A stretch of DNA of 64,000 nt, taken from contig DEDN01000027.1 of NCBI GenBank assembly GCA_002349565.1, positions 47,361 through 111,360 of the forward strand, read 5' to 3'. Under the pieces are notes generated by a model. The model did not search any database, had not been told where the DNA came from, and saw nothing but the letters and a program-made list of their open reading frames with translations. A program made the position numbers and the translations under genes. Positions 38,001 to 45,492 of the stretch are shown in pieces (the first letter of the stretch is position 1; the number at the start of each line of letters is the position of its first letter). The DNA is from Alphaproteobacteria bacterium UBA2903. GTDB lineage: Bacteria > Pseudomonadota > Alphaproteobacteria > CAAGCB01 > CAG-977.

Positions 38001-39721
38001 TAGTGTTTTCTGCATTGTTCTTCAAAACTTTTAACTTTATAATCATTAATAATTTTATTCATACATCTAGCCAAATCATCTACATCTTCTGACTTAAATA
38101 AATATCCGTTTTCTCCTTCCGTCAAAGCATATTGAGCACCAACATGATCAGACATAATGACTGGACGTCCCATCATAAATGCTTCTAACGCCACTCTTGA
38201 TGTTGGTTCTTCACGAGAGGGAACTACTACACAAGAAATTTTTTCATAAAAATTTCTCATCTCTGTTTTGTCCTTTATTTCAGGAACAAAAATTACACGA
38301 TCAGACATATTTTTAATTTTTTCATAAAACTTTCCATCAACAACATTACCTACAATATAGCATTCAATTTCTTCTTTTATTTTGTCTAATGCATTTATAA
38401 ATACATCTTGTCCTTTTCTGTTTCCTATCGTCCCAATTACAGCGAATCTAATAACACCTTTATTTGCTTTAATTCCCCTATATGAATCTGGAATTCCATG
38501 ATGAAAAACGCTAATATCACTATTATAATATCTGTACTCATTTGAAGAATATTCAGACATCACATATATTGATTTTTGATTTTTCAAAATTCGTTTTAAA
38601 TCTTGATTATCATCAGCAAAATTACTACCTTCTCTGATCCACCATATTGTCGGCATTAGAGATGAAATTTGCTCAACTTCATAATACGGAATTATTGTAT
38701 TAACAATCACAACATCCGAACAAAGCATCCCTCTTAACAAACTCCACATATTCCGATCTATCAATTGAACCTTCATTCCCTTTTCTTCAAACTCTTTTGA
38801 AAGAGGTCCTTCTTTCAATGTCATAATTCGAACTTTGTACCCCATTTTCTGTAAACATTCCGCTGACTGTAATAACGAAATAGGAGCTCCGGTATAAGTC
38901 ATTTCATGAGAAATACATAGTATTCTTTTAAAAGAATTATTTTTCTTTTTAAAAAATTTAATTATTTTCTTTTGCATAGAAGAAAATTTGTTATAATCAA
39001 TCTTCCTTCCTTCTTTTTTTCCATGCCTAATATAATGCAACAATGGGCATACGCCAGCTTTCTTAACGTCCCCGTACATATTCAAATACGCCGCATTGTT
39101 AAATTTTTTGCTTGGGTTTCTATTGTTTTTCCATCCGTACATTAAATAATGCTCAATCGGATCAATATTACATTCTTTAATTTCAGCATTATTTTTTTTG
39201 TAAAATTTACAATCGAACAGACTTGAATTTTTTAATTCTAAATACCCATCAATATGTTTGTTATTTTTATCTACATTATGTTTCACCATAACATTTAAAG
39301 TAGATTTCGGATATGTCACAATATTTCTTATTGCTGTTTTTACACTTAAAAATGGGGCAAGACGTTTTTCCTGCAAATGGATATCCGCATATCTATCCTC
39401 AAACTGTCCATGCAGAAGCCAATGCGCTAGCGGATTCATATTCGCTTTGGCGACATCGGGATACATCTGCAGATAGGCTTTGCCGTCAAAGTACGGGGTT
39501 GTCGGGCGGTCTTCTTTCCACCCGATTGTCAAGTAATGCTCCACGGGGTCGGCTTTGGCGGCGGCGACATCGGGATTGTGTTCCAAATACCATTTGGCGT
39601 CAAACAGCGGCGATTTTGCAATCGCGCGATATTCCGGCGCGTATTTTTTCATCCGTTTTTTATATGCTTTTTTGTTAATCAGATGAAAAAAGCGTAAAGT
39701 TTTCAAAAATCCCCGTGTCAT
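35021..39721 (-). CDS. Giant glycosyltransferase: GT4 + GT2 + coiled coil + C-terminal methyltransferase-like domain
   Basis: 1566 residues in clear modules. Residues ~30-270: repeats of the type FDAKWYLEHNPDV...PVEHYLTIGWKEDR, found before glycan transferases. ~290-600: a GT4-like Rossmann domain (ILCISHEMTYTGAPISLLQS; VVVPSREEPTSRVALEAFMMG). ~620-880: a GT2 domain (ISVVVPVYNAVKDVKMCLKSL, VIVIDDASS, VFLNSDTKIP). ~950-1100: beta-rich region. ~1160-1420: charged coiled coil. ~1430 to end: an SAM-methyltransferase-like fold (TILEMGMGQTSKLTTQYA, KLDIVENDKNW, LIVVDGPFG). The ATG at 39721 follows GAAGGG and overlaps the upstream stop by 4 nt. Roughly 37.0-39.4 kb is very AT-rich, while both ends match the genome, suggesting mosaic origin. 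Confidence 0.85.
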   Translation of the reverse strand: MTRGFLKTLRFFHLINKKAYKKRMKKYAPEYRAIAKSPLFDAKWYLEHNPDVAAAKADPVEHYLTIGWKEDRPTTPYFDGKAYLQMYPDVAKANMNPLAHWLLHGQFEDRYADIHLQEKRLAPFLSVKTAIRNIVTYPKSTLNVMVKHNVDKNNKHIDGYLELKNSSLFDCKFYKKNNAEIKECNIDPIEHYLMYGWKNNRNPSKKFNNAAYLNMYGDVKKAGVCPLLHYIRHGKKEGRKIDYNKFSSMQKKIIKFFKKKNNSFKRILCISHEMTYTGAPISLLQSAECLQKMGYKVRIMTLKEGPLSKEFEEKGMKVQLIDRNMWSLLRGMLCSDVVIVNTIIPYYEVEQISSLMPTIWWIREGSNFADDNQDLKRILKNQKSIYVMSEYSSNEYRYYNSDISVFHHGIPDSYRGIKANKGVIRFAVIGTIGNRKGQDVFINALDKIKEEIECYIVGNVVDGKFYEKIKNMSDRVIFVPEIKDKTEMRNFYEKISCVVVPSREEPTSRVALEAFMMGRPVIMSDHVGAQYALTEGENGYLFKSEDVDDLARCMNKIINDYKVKSFEEQCRKHYIKFNSMECFSKNLNTMVTHEEKKWSNESDRESISVVVPVYNAVKDVKMCLKSLRQAKLKKSTEVIVIDDASSIKEGNFVKKYCKKYNFKYIRNEKNLGFLKTCNKALEIANNDVVVFLNSDTKIPALFDNRVAACFSCDRKIAAASPLCTNSGFFNIKETLFYDFKKTDALINKKISPKYPLFTPEGFCFCVRKNIAKTIGLFDEVFECGYCEEDDFDLRAIKNGYKTVLIDNLLVYHKRHASFGSTRRKIALEKNKKIFNKRWGTFLRDVRNDYDIDNTIKIIYNNIETIKRTKKLLSYILFPYNLLQREKLKRKLSRKMEKCVEDTLHTFRLDVKNVGKSENGISITGNTLSVAEPAWLSNAQGRGKVVTGSSLVQKMTVKAIKDGKLSIVFRGQDKRDKSNVRFPVYIDFTSIKINGNEQLKIPVTVWHDKPFKYEMPVKDGQVVQIAFEQSLHNYAPADLTDTLKKLFPSSNYVLGHMNSIVKTLVKKMPNQKKEAKKTNPLFSVTKQENKKIYRVLGLKITRENRFAALSAEITQNRVENGELFAKLHQALSKQIVDALSRQDIVKKELGNLNNEIKSLAEKQTGLQKALSEASNLIVSAIHETERNAVKEITDQVSRMSSMLSNELMYSTRQSEEAATALENQMTSYCQTLQNSLFANAKAIERISERLLSDFKLLTAATEAASEKVNLAVKECGLNAKDGLFRLTGELTRQTDEINANVSETLKEQTADLKSELAVLSKDVSVKQEENAQDLKQKIQKAQTEARQNYQELNFADLLHDTTLQTAWLKDKSFTCFRGAANYGFLYTLFRVLDNANPQTILEMGMGQTSKLTTQYAAFKHPDAKLDIVENDKNWIDLYSAQLAKGDNIRIHHQELEFFTVNGIACRKYADMTPIVQDTKYQLIVVDGPFGADQPQPRTNIIGLVDNNLADDFVIIFDDAERAGEQDTIRKTKQRLSEKGIRFVEDKRTGIKTQVLLLSESRSFINFL

Positions 39722-40593
39722 TTTATAACCCTTCTGTGATAAACGGGTATGCGGCAGATTTTGACCAGCCGATACCCGCGCGCCGTTGTTTTCGTGTTCC
39801 AAACAAAATGTTTCAGCCGTTTCAGCGGTTGAGCCGTTTCAAATTTCCAATTATGACTGGAGCCTTTGATTTTATAGCCTTGGGCGACGACCATGCACCC
39901 GAACACCCGTTCCAGCACATGCGCCAAAGTGCCGTCTTTAACGGCAGAATCGGACAAAGCAAAATCCTGCAGAGAATAAGCGTTTTTAATCGGCTCCAGC
40001 AGCTTTGCCCTGACCGCGAACATCGTTCCCGCCGCGAAAGTGATTTTCGGCGGATATCGCCCCGTCAAATTTTTCATCGCCGACAAAACGCCGCGGCAAA
40101 CGTTTTTTGACGCTCCAAAATCCGATGTAATCAAATAACGGGACGCGATCATCCCGCAATCCGCATCTTTGTCAAACAAATGCAAGTTGCGCAAAACGGT
40201 CCGCCTGTCCGAAATCAAAGACTGATACATCAGACCGGTCCACATTTCGCGGGACAGCCAATATTTGTTGATTTGACTGTCACAGCCGCTCTTATCGTTT
40301 TTGGTATGCAGTTTCAGCACAAAATCGTAATCGGACAAATCGATTTGATGCAGAAAATAGATAAACGGTCCGACGTCAAAGCCGCGGTTTTCCACGACGA
40401 AAATTTTCGCCTGCGGGAAAAATTCCAAAATCCGTTTGCTTAACAGCGCATCCGATTGCGTCAGCGTTACAAACAAATCCCAATCGCATACATCCAAATT
40501 TGACAGACTGTCGGCTATTTTCGCCCACATATCCGTGTAATACAAATGCAGGTGAACCGCGACTTTTGCCCTGTTTTCCTTGTCAGCAACCAC
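39718..40593 (-). CDS. RgpF-like rhamnan synthesis family protein
   Basis: 291 residues matching the rhamnan synthesis protein F family: VAVHLHLYYTDMWAKIADSL, WDLFVTLTQSD, IFVVENRGFDVGPFIYFLHQ and YDFVLKLHTKND are its ordered hallmarks. Members act in O-antigen or rhamnose-containing polysaccharide assembly. The only start in frame before a stop is the GTG at 40593, without a strong ribosome site. First gene of the six-gene operon, divergent from the serine recombinase across a 263-bp gap. Confidence 0.85.
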   Translation of the reverse strand: MVADKENRAKVAVHLHLYYTDMWAKIADSLSNLDVCDWDLFVTLTQSDALLSKRILEFFPQAKIFVVENRGFDVGPFIYFLHQIDLSDYDFVLKLHTKNDKSGCDSQINKYWLSREMWTGLMYQSLISDRRTVLRNLHLFDKDADCGMIASRYLITSDFGASKNVCRGVLSAMKNLTGRYPPKITFAAGTMFAVRAKLLEPIKNAYSLQDFALSDSAVKDGTLAHVLERVFGCMVVAQGYKIKGSSHNWKFETAQPLKRLKHFVWNTKTTARGYRLVKICRIPVYHRRVIK

Positions 40594-40856
40594 TACGAAT
40601 TACCATCTTTAACGTCCATCCAACGGGGAATTGATATCAGAAACGGACGTTTGTGATACGTTTCGCCGTCCGTTTCCCGCAAAAACAAAAAAAGTCGAAA
40701 CTCCTTGTTTTAAAAGAATATTCATAATTTCGTGATTTATAGGACGCGGCACAATTTATAGCAAAAAATGTCTTGATTTAAACGTCCCTTTATTTGCATA
40801 CGTTCGCACCCCAATTCTGATAAACAACCCGAAAACAAACCAAGGAGATTCAGCCA
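40594..40856. promoter_or_regulatory. Divergent control region between polysaccharide operon and recombinase
   Basis: No gene. It contains a perfect 10-bp inverted repeat GAAACGGACG / CGTCCGTTTC (40640-40649 and 40667-40676, 17-nt spacer). The heptamer AACGTCC occurs at 40611 and 40781 and inverted at 40645. The stretch 40680-40800 is AT-rich. I cannot pick the -10/-35 boxes with confidence. The repeats are candidate binding or crossover sites for the two recombinase-like proteins, by position only. Confidence 0.4.
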
Positions 40857-41465
40857 ATGATTTATGGATACTGCAGATGTTCAACAGACAAGCAAACCGT
40901 CGACAATCAGGAATTTGAAATCAAAAGCTTTGCCGAACAAAACGGACTGACCGTCGAAATATGGGTTACCGAAACCGTTTCCAGCAGAAAACCGCTTGAA
41001 CAGCGTCAACTCAACAAAGTATTGAAAAAACTGAAAGAAGGCGACACTTTAATTGTAACCGAAATATCCCGCCTTGGGCGCAGTTTGATGGAAATCATGA
41101 GCATTTTGCAAAAGTGTCTGGACCGCAACTGCATGGTTTGCGCCATCAAGGAAAACTACCGCTTGGGCAACAATCTGGAAAGCAAAGTGCTGGCGTTCGC
41201 GTTCGGCATTTCCGCCGAAATCGAAAGAAAACTGATTTCCGACAGAACAAAAATGTCGCTTAACAAATTGAAAAGCGACGGCGTAAAACTGGGGCGACCT
41301 TTGGGGGCGAAAAGCAGAAATCTCAAATTGTCGAAAAACAAGCTTAAAATCTTTGAATTGCTGGACAAAGGCGTTCCCAAAGCCCAAATCGCCCGAATGC
41401 TGGGCGTCGATAAAATGACCCTGCACCGTTTTATCAAACTGACGACATCCGACAATCAAAATTGA
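40857..41465 (+). CDS. Serine recombinase (Mpi/Hin/resolvase family)
   Basis: 202-residue small serine recombinase. The N-terminus IYGYCRCSTDKQ carries the catalytic Ser9 with Arg7; TEISRLGRSLMEI provides the Arg72/Arg75 pair; FAFGISAEIERKLISDRTK is helix E; then the linker LGRPLGAKS and a C-terminal Hin-type HTH (IARMLGVDKMTLHRFI). All catalytic residues are present, so it should invert or resolve DNA at paired sites. Closest in type to the master invertase Mpi, which switches polysaccharide promoters in Bacteroides. RBS AAGGAGA before the ATG. Divergent from the polysaccharide operon. Confidence 0.92.
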   Translation: MIYGYCRCSTDKQTVDNQEFEIKSFAEQNGLTVEIWVTETVSSRKPLEQRQLNKVLKKLKEGDTLIVTEISRLGRSLMEIMSILQKCLDRNCMVCAIKENYRLGNNLESKVLAFAFGISAEIERKLISDRTKMSLNKLKSDGVKLGRPLGAKSRNLKLSKNKLKIFELLDKGVPKAQIARMLGVDKMTLHRFIKLTTSDNQN

Positions 41466-41475
41466 GGGAGGGAGT

Positions 41476-41550
41476 ATTCACCGAACTCCATTACCCAACT
41501 AAAAAAGCCACCCTTTGGGGTGAAATCACATTATGGCGGGAGCGGGATTT
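41476..41550. repeat. Direct repeat copy 1 (attachment-site-like, with tRNA 3'-end-like sequence)
   Basis: Positions 41476-41522 match 41634-41679 with a single 1-nt indel, including AACTAAAAAAGCCACCCTTT. After a diverged stretch, 41536-41550 (GCGGGAGCGGGATTT) matches the tRNA 3'-end segment 41696-41710 with one mismatch. Copy 1 lacks the right arm of the terminator. Between the copies, 41551-41633 holds several short GC-rich inverted repeats (for example GAACCT/AGGTTC at 41619-41633). Confidence 0.75.
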
Positions 41551-41633
41551 ATTCGGGGCTGTCGCCCCTCACCCCTGCGGGGCCGCCGTTCCGGCGTTGC
41601 CTGCGCTTCGCTTCGGCTGAACCTGAGAGGTTC

Positions 41634-41690
41634 ATTCACCGAACTCATTACCCAACTAAAAAAGCCACCCTTTGGGGTGGCTTTTTTAGT

Positions 41691-41710
<20 letters not shown>
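41634..41710. repeat. Direct repeat copy 2, overlapping the tRNA 3' end
   Basis: Partner of the repeat at 41476-41550. This copy includes the full terminator hairpin and the last ~20 nt of the tRNA. A duplicated tRNA 3' end beside a recombinase gene is the usual appearance of an integration site scar, although serine recombinases of this small class do not normally target tRNAs. Confidence 0.7.
41650..41695 (-). terminator. Terminator of the tRNA gene
   Basis: A perfect 21-bp stem (41650-41670 with 41675-41695) around a 4-nt loop. On the minus strand the GC-rich core GGGTGGC is followed by TTTTTT. The outer stem overlaps the CCCA 3' end of the tRNA. The symmetric A/T arms would also terminate + strand transcription from the recombinase gene. 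Confidence 0.85.
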
Positions 41711-41768
<58 letters not shown>

Positions 41769-41802
41769 ATAAAAACTTGCACCGTTTAACGGCACGGATT
41801 TC

Positions 41803-41831
41803 TGTATAAGGACTTCTTAACAAAAAGTCAA
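41803..41831 (-). promoter_or_regulatory. Promoter of the tRNA gene
   Basis: TTGACT (41826-41831) and TATACA (41803-41808) on the minus strand are 17 bp apart and 35 bp upstream of the tRNA 5' end. Near-consensus strength suits a stable-RNA gene. The -35 box overlaps the stop of the Sel1 gene. Confidence 0.7.
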
Positions 41832-42679
41832 GGACTTTTTTTAAGGCGTTGCGCTTTTTTGTTCGCGCGGATGATTTCCGCATATTGCGACGCCAGTTTT
41901 TGCCCCTCCTCAATCTGCTGCGGCGTCATCGTGTTCAACAGCCGTTCCAAATCGGGCGACACTTCTACCAAATTTTGCACGTTCGGAAACAGTTCGGACA
42001 AACTCAGCACCAGCCATGCATAAGCTTTCGGCGGTTCCGCCTTACCGTACGCATACAGCATCGCCAGCTTTCTGCCCGCGTCGGCATATCCCTGCTGCGC
42101 CGCCCTGGTCAGCCATTCGACCGCTTTTTCTTCGCTTTGAGGCACACCTTTGCCGTCCGCATACAGCATGCCCAAGCGGGTCTGCGCCTGCGTCAGCCCC
42201 GCATTTGCCGCCGTTTCGTACAGCTCGGCGGCGCGCTTGAAGTCGCGGCTTTCCCGTTCCGCCCGCAGCCCCAGCTTCAGCGCCGCGTCGGCATTTCCTT
42301 GCCGCGCCTGCAAAGCCAGCCATTCGGCGTTTTCGTCCGCACGCACGCCGTTGAAATAATCATGTCCCGACTTCAAATAAATCAGCTGCAGTTGAGTCAT
42401 TGCTTCCTGCGATCCGCGTGCCGCCGCCATATCGTACCATTTTTTGGCAAGCTCCCTGTTTTTCGCAACGCCGCGACGCCCGAACTGATAAATTTTTCCC
42501 AATTGCAGCTGGGCTTGAACAACGCCGCCTTTTGCCGCCTGTTCCAGCAAAGGAATCGTTTCCGCCGCGTTCGTTCCCGCACGATCCAAAGCCGACGCTT
42601 GTTCAAAAGCTTCCGCGGGCGACAACGCAAAGCCGTCCGACGGCAGCAACAGCAATGCGGCGATCAAACATGCTTTCAT
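41828..42679 (-). CDS. Secreted Sel1-like repeat protein
   Basis: 283 residues with a signal peptide (MKACLIAALLLLPSDGFA). At least four Sel1-type helical repeats follow, e.g. LQLGKIYQFGRRGVAKNREL, LGLRAERESRDFKRAAELYE and LGMLYADGKGVPQSEEKA. Probably a periplasmic scaffold protein. The start overlaps the pentapeptide-repeat gene stop by 4 nt (ATGA), making it the last gene of a three-gene operon. Role unknown beyond protein interaction. Confidence 0.85.
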   Translation of the reverse strand: MKACLIAALLLLPSDGFALSPAEAFEQASALDRAGTNAAETIPLLEQAAKGGVVQAQLQLGKIYQFGRRGVAKNRELAKKWYDMAAARGSQEAMTQLQLIYLKSGHDYFNGVRADENAEWLALQARQGNADAALKLGLRAERESRDFKRAAELYETAANAGLTQAQTRLGMLYADGKGVPQSEEKAVEWLTRAAQQGYADAGRKLAMLYAYGKAEPPKAYAWLVLSLSELFPNVQNLVEVSPDLERLLNTMTPQQIEEGQKLASQYAEIIRANKKAQRLKKSP

Positions 42680-44958
42680 TCGGATTTTTCCCGAACTTTC
42701 GCCACATAATCATCGACGAACGGAATATCCTGCGTGATTTGATTCCAAATGTGCGACCCATGTTCCAAAACCCGTATCGTCGCGGGTTTCCACCAGTCGG
42801 GGACTTCGGAATCGGGCAAAGAATAAGGCTGAAAAGCCGCCATTCCGTCGGGAAGCCGCGTAAACTCGTCTATGACTGTTTGGTCGAAGTTGTCGTATTC
42901 GGCATCCGTTTTTGCGTTTTTCATATTGACGCCGCCCAAATACGACCCTGCAAAGTTCACATTCCGCAAATCGGCATTTTCCAGATCCGCCAGCCGCAAA
43001 TCCGTCATCCGCAAATCGATCTGATGCCCCAAGTCACGCCGCAGCAAAGGATTCGTCAGCGTCCGCAAAGCCAGATCCACATCGTCGGTCATCGGTTCAA
43101 TGGGCTTGAACAGATTTTCCCGAGCCGACCAATGGCGGCGTTTCCGCACATATTCCGCCAAAATGTCAATTGCCGCGTTTTCCAGTTTTTTGTCATGCGC
43201 CGCCACACAGCCCAGCGTGCAGATTGCCCACAATTTATCGTTCATATCCCCCGGCGGATAGGACAAAAGCGTCATCGCGCGCACCGTCATGTTATGAGGG
43301 CTTGATTTCCCCAGCATCACATCGTCGCATACGGCGCGCGAACAAAAGAACGGCGCGGAAGCAAGTTTTTCACGATACAGCTTTTCGTCATAAAAAGCGG
43401 CGTCGAAATCGGGATAAACCAGCGGCGTTTTTGTTTTCTTGTCCACAACGATTTTTCTGATCTTGTCCAGCGGCACATCCGAAACGCCGCGAATGTCCGC
43501 ATCGTCGAAAACGGCGCGGTACAATCGGGCTTTGTCAAAAACGGTTTTTCCCGTAAACAAGGCTTGGCTGAAATCGGCGTATTCCAAATTCGCGTTTTCG
43601 AACGAAACATCATCAAAAACGGCTTTCTGCAAAGCCGCATGCTCCAAATTCAAGTATTTGAACATGCACTTTTTGCATGACAGTTCGGGCATTACGGCGC
43701 GATCGGCAATCGCGGCTTCCATCAAAACGTTGTCGAAAGCGGCTTGCCGCAAATCGGCAAAGCTCAAATCGACCCTGTAAGCCAATACGTCCTGCCACGC
43801 CGTATTGTCCATTTTGGCGTTTCGAAACGACGACAAAGACACATCGACATTGCGAAACTGCGTATTGCTCAAAACCGCGCCGTCAAAGTTTGTCATCGGC
43901 GCGACCGTCCTGTGCAAATGGGCAAAGCGCATTTCCGCGTTTTTGAAAAAAGCCCCCGTCAAATCAACGTTTTTGAATAAAACGTTTTCCAGCAAAGCCC
44001 CTTTGAACACCGTTTCCGAAAAATCGGCGTTCAGAAAATAAGCTTCTTTGAAAAACGATCCCGAAAAATTCACGCCTTTCATATCCAACGCGGCAAAATC
44101 CGCTTTTTCAAAGTTGACGTTCGACAAATCAATGGAGGAACAATCCATTTTATCGAAATCGGTTCCGATAATCTCCACCCCCATTTGAACGGGGCGGCTG
44201 ACGGGAACGTCGTTGTTGAACGGCGTGTAGTAAACGGGCGTCCACGGATGGCATTTCCGCAAATAATCGGCTACGGCGTGCTTCATCACGCAAACGGATT
44301 TGCCCTGCGCCAGCTTGTCGTTCGCCATCATCCAATACAAAGTCGGCAAAACGGTCTGTTTGTCGCCTTTGCAGCTTTTAAGCCTGTCCAGAATCCAATC
44401 CGTCCATTCTTCCTGTTTTTTGGGACGTCCCTCGTCAATTTCGGGGGGAGGATCTTTATAAACGTATCGGGTAACGATGATCGGGCGTTCTTTTGCTTCC
44501 GCCTTGACGGCTTCCGCAGGTTTGACCAAGGGATAAATTCGCACCTGTACGCCGTTGACTTCTTCCCGCGGTTTGGAAAAAACTTTTGATTTCCGTGCGG
44601 TTTTAAGGGATTCGGGGGGCAGAATCATCACCTTTGCGGGGGATAAAACCGCATCGGCGGCTTGATTGTTCGTCCACTTTGCGGGCTTGTCGTACAAAGA
44701 AACGCCGACGCTTGCGTCAATGCCGCGCGGATTGGGCTTCAGCGCGGCGTCCGACGGCAGCGAGTTCGTCACCGTGCTGGTCAAAGCCCCCGACCTCGTT
44801 GGCGCCGTTTTGGATTCGTGAATGGAATCCGTGTGCGCCAAATCGGACACGGGCAGAAAAAACACCACGACGTTTTTCGGCACGGCAGCGGCGATAACGG
44901 CGGAGGTCAGCAATACTCCGCCGACTGACAGCAAAAATCGTTTAGACTTTTTTGACAT
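42676..44958 (-). CDS. Membrane-anchored pentapeptide-repeat protein
   Basis: 760 residues. The N-terminus MSKKSKRFLLSVGGVLLTSAVIAAAVP is a signal anchor, so the bulk is probably periplasmic. Residues ~240-540 form pentapeptide A(D/N)LXX repeats (VNFSGSFFKEAYFLNADFSE, LYRAVFDDADIRG), a right-handed square helix. A second short block near 690 (LRMTDLRLADLENADLRNVN) follows a Cys-containing segment. Function unknown. Start at 44958, overlapping the rhodanese gene by 17 nt with a weak ribosome site, so translation may depend on coupling. Confidence 0.8.
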   Translation of the reverse strand: MSKKSKRFLLSVGGVLLTSAVIAAAVPKNVVVFFLPVSDLAHTDSIHESKTAPTRSGALTSTVTNSLPSDAALKPNPRGIDASVGVSLYDKPAKWTNNQAADAVLSPAKVMILPPESLKTARKSKVFSKPREEVNGVQVRIYPLVKPAEAVKAEAKERPIIVTRYVYKDPPPEIDEGRPKKQEEWTDWILDRLKSCKGDKQTVLPTLYWMMANDKLAQGKSVCVMKHAVADYLRKCHPWTPVYYTPFNNDVPVSRPVQMGVEIIGTDFDKMDCSSIDLSNVNFEKADFAALDMKGVNFSGSFFKEAYFLNADFSETVFKGALLENVLFKNVDLTGAFFKNAEMRFAHLHRTVAPMTNFDGAVLSNTQFRNVDVSLSSFRNAKMDNTAWQDVLAYRVDLSFADLRQAAFDNVLMEAAIADRAVMPELSCKKCMFKYLNLEHAALQKAVFDDVSFENANLEYADFSQALFTGKTVFDKARLYRAVFDDADIRGVSDVPLDKIRKIVVDKKTKTPLVYPDFDAAFYDEKLYREKLASAPFFCSRAVCDDVMLGKSSPHNMTVRAMTLLSYPPGDMNDKLWAICTLGCVAAHDKKLENAAIDILAEYVRKRRHWSARENLFKPIEPMTDDVDLALRTLTNPLLRRDLGHQIDLRMTDLRLADLENADLRNVNFAGSYLGGVNMKNAKTDAEYDNFDQTVIDEFTRLPDGMAAFQPYSLPDSEVPDWWKPATIRVLEHGSHIWNQITQDIPFVDDYVAKVREKSE

Positions 44959-45394
44959 TGCGTTCAACCGTAGGCAATCCCGCGCGCAGCCATCCCGCCA
45001 AACCCTTGTCCAAAATGGCGACATCGGAAAACCCTTTTTGCTTCAAAGCGTCGTAAGCGTCATACACGGCTTTTTCGTCGCGCAGTCCGACAACGACGAC
45101 GGGAGTTTGCTTAAAGCCCGCCAGTCGGTCCGCCGTTTCCGCCAATCTCAGCTTCAATTCGGCGCACGGCAGATTGATCGCGCGGTCGATATGACCGTAC
45201 AGATTGTAAAATTCGGATTTTGTGCGAATGTCGATGACCAACATATCGTCTTTTTTGATTTTCTTTTCCAAGTCGGCAGGCGCGATAAAGGCGGCGTTTT
45301 TTCCGCGAATCTTGCGCCGCAAAGCCGGAATCAAATGCACAACCGCATAATACGCAAACACGACGACCAGCAGACCGATGGCAAACTTATTCAT
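44942..45394 (-). CDS. Membrane-anchored rhodanese-like protein lacking the catalytic cysteine
   Basis: 150 residues: an N-terminal TM helix (FAIGLLVVVFAYYAVVHLIP), then a rhodanese domain with LVIDIRTKSEFYNLYGHIDRAINLP and the C-terminal VAILDKGLAGWLRAGLP. The active-site loop, normally CxxGxRS, reads VGLRDEKA with Gly at the Cys position. A sulfurtransferase activity is therefore unlikely and a binding or scaffold role is more plausible. First gene of the rhodanese-pentapeptide-Sel1 operon, divergent from trmFO. Confidence 0.85.
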   Translation of the reverse strand: MNKFAIGLLVVVFAYYAVVHLIPALRRKIRGKNAAFIAPADLEKKIKKDDMLVIDIRTKSEFYNLYGHIDRAINLPCAELKLRLAETADRLAGFKQTPVVVVGLRDEKAVYDAYDALKQKGFSDVAILDKGLAGWLRAGLPTVERNVKKV

Positions 45395-45434
45395 TACAAA
45401 CGCCCCTTACAAAAAAAGATTTGGTGGTATACAC

Positions 45435-45462
45435 TTGTCTTTGTAGAATATAAGGATATTCT
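45435..45462 (+). promoter_or_regulatory. Putative promoter of trmFO-hpnCDE
   Basis: TTGTCT at 45435-45440 and TATTCT at 45457-45462 are 16 bp apart, about 30 bp before the trmFO start. Confidence 0.45.
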
Positions 45463-45492
45463 ATTGCAAAGATTTTTTAAAGGAGCTTTTTT

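Noticed and set aside
40640..40676. The 10-bp inverted repeat as an invertible promoter
   Set aside because: Only 17 nt lie between the arms, too few to hold a promoter; at most it is a binding site or hairpin.
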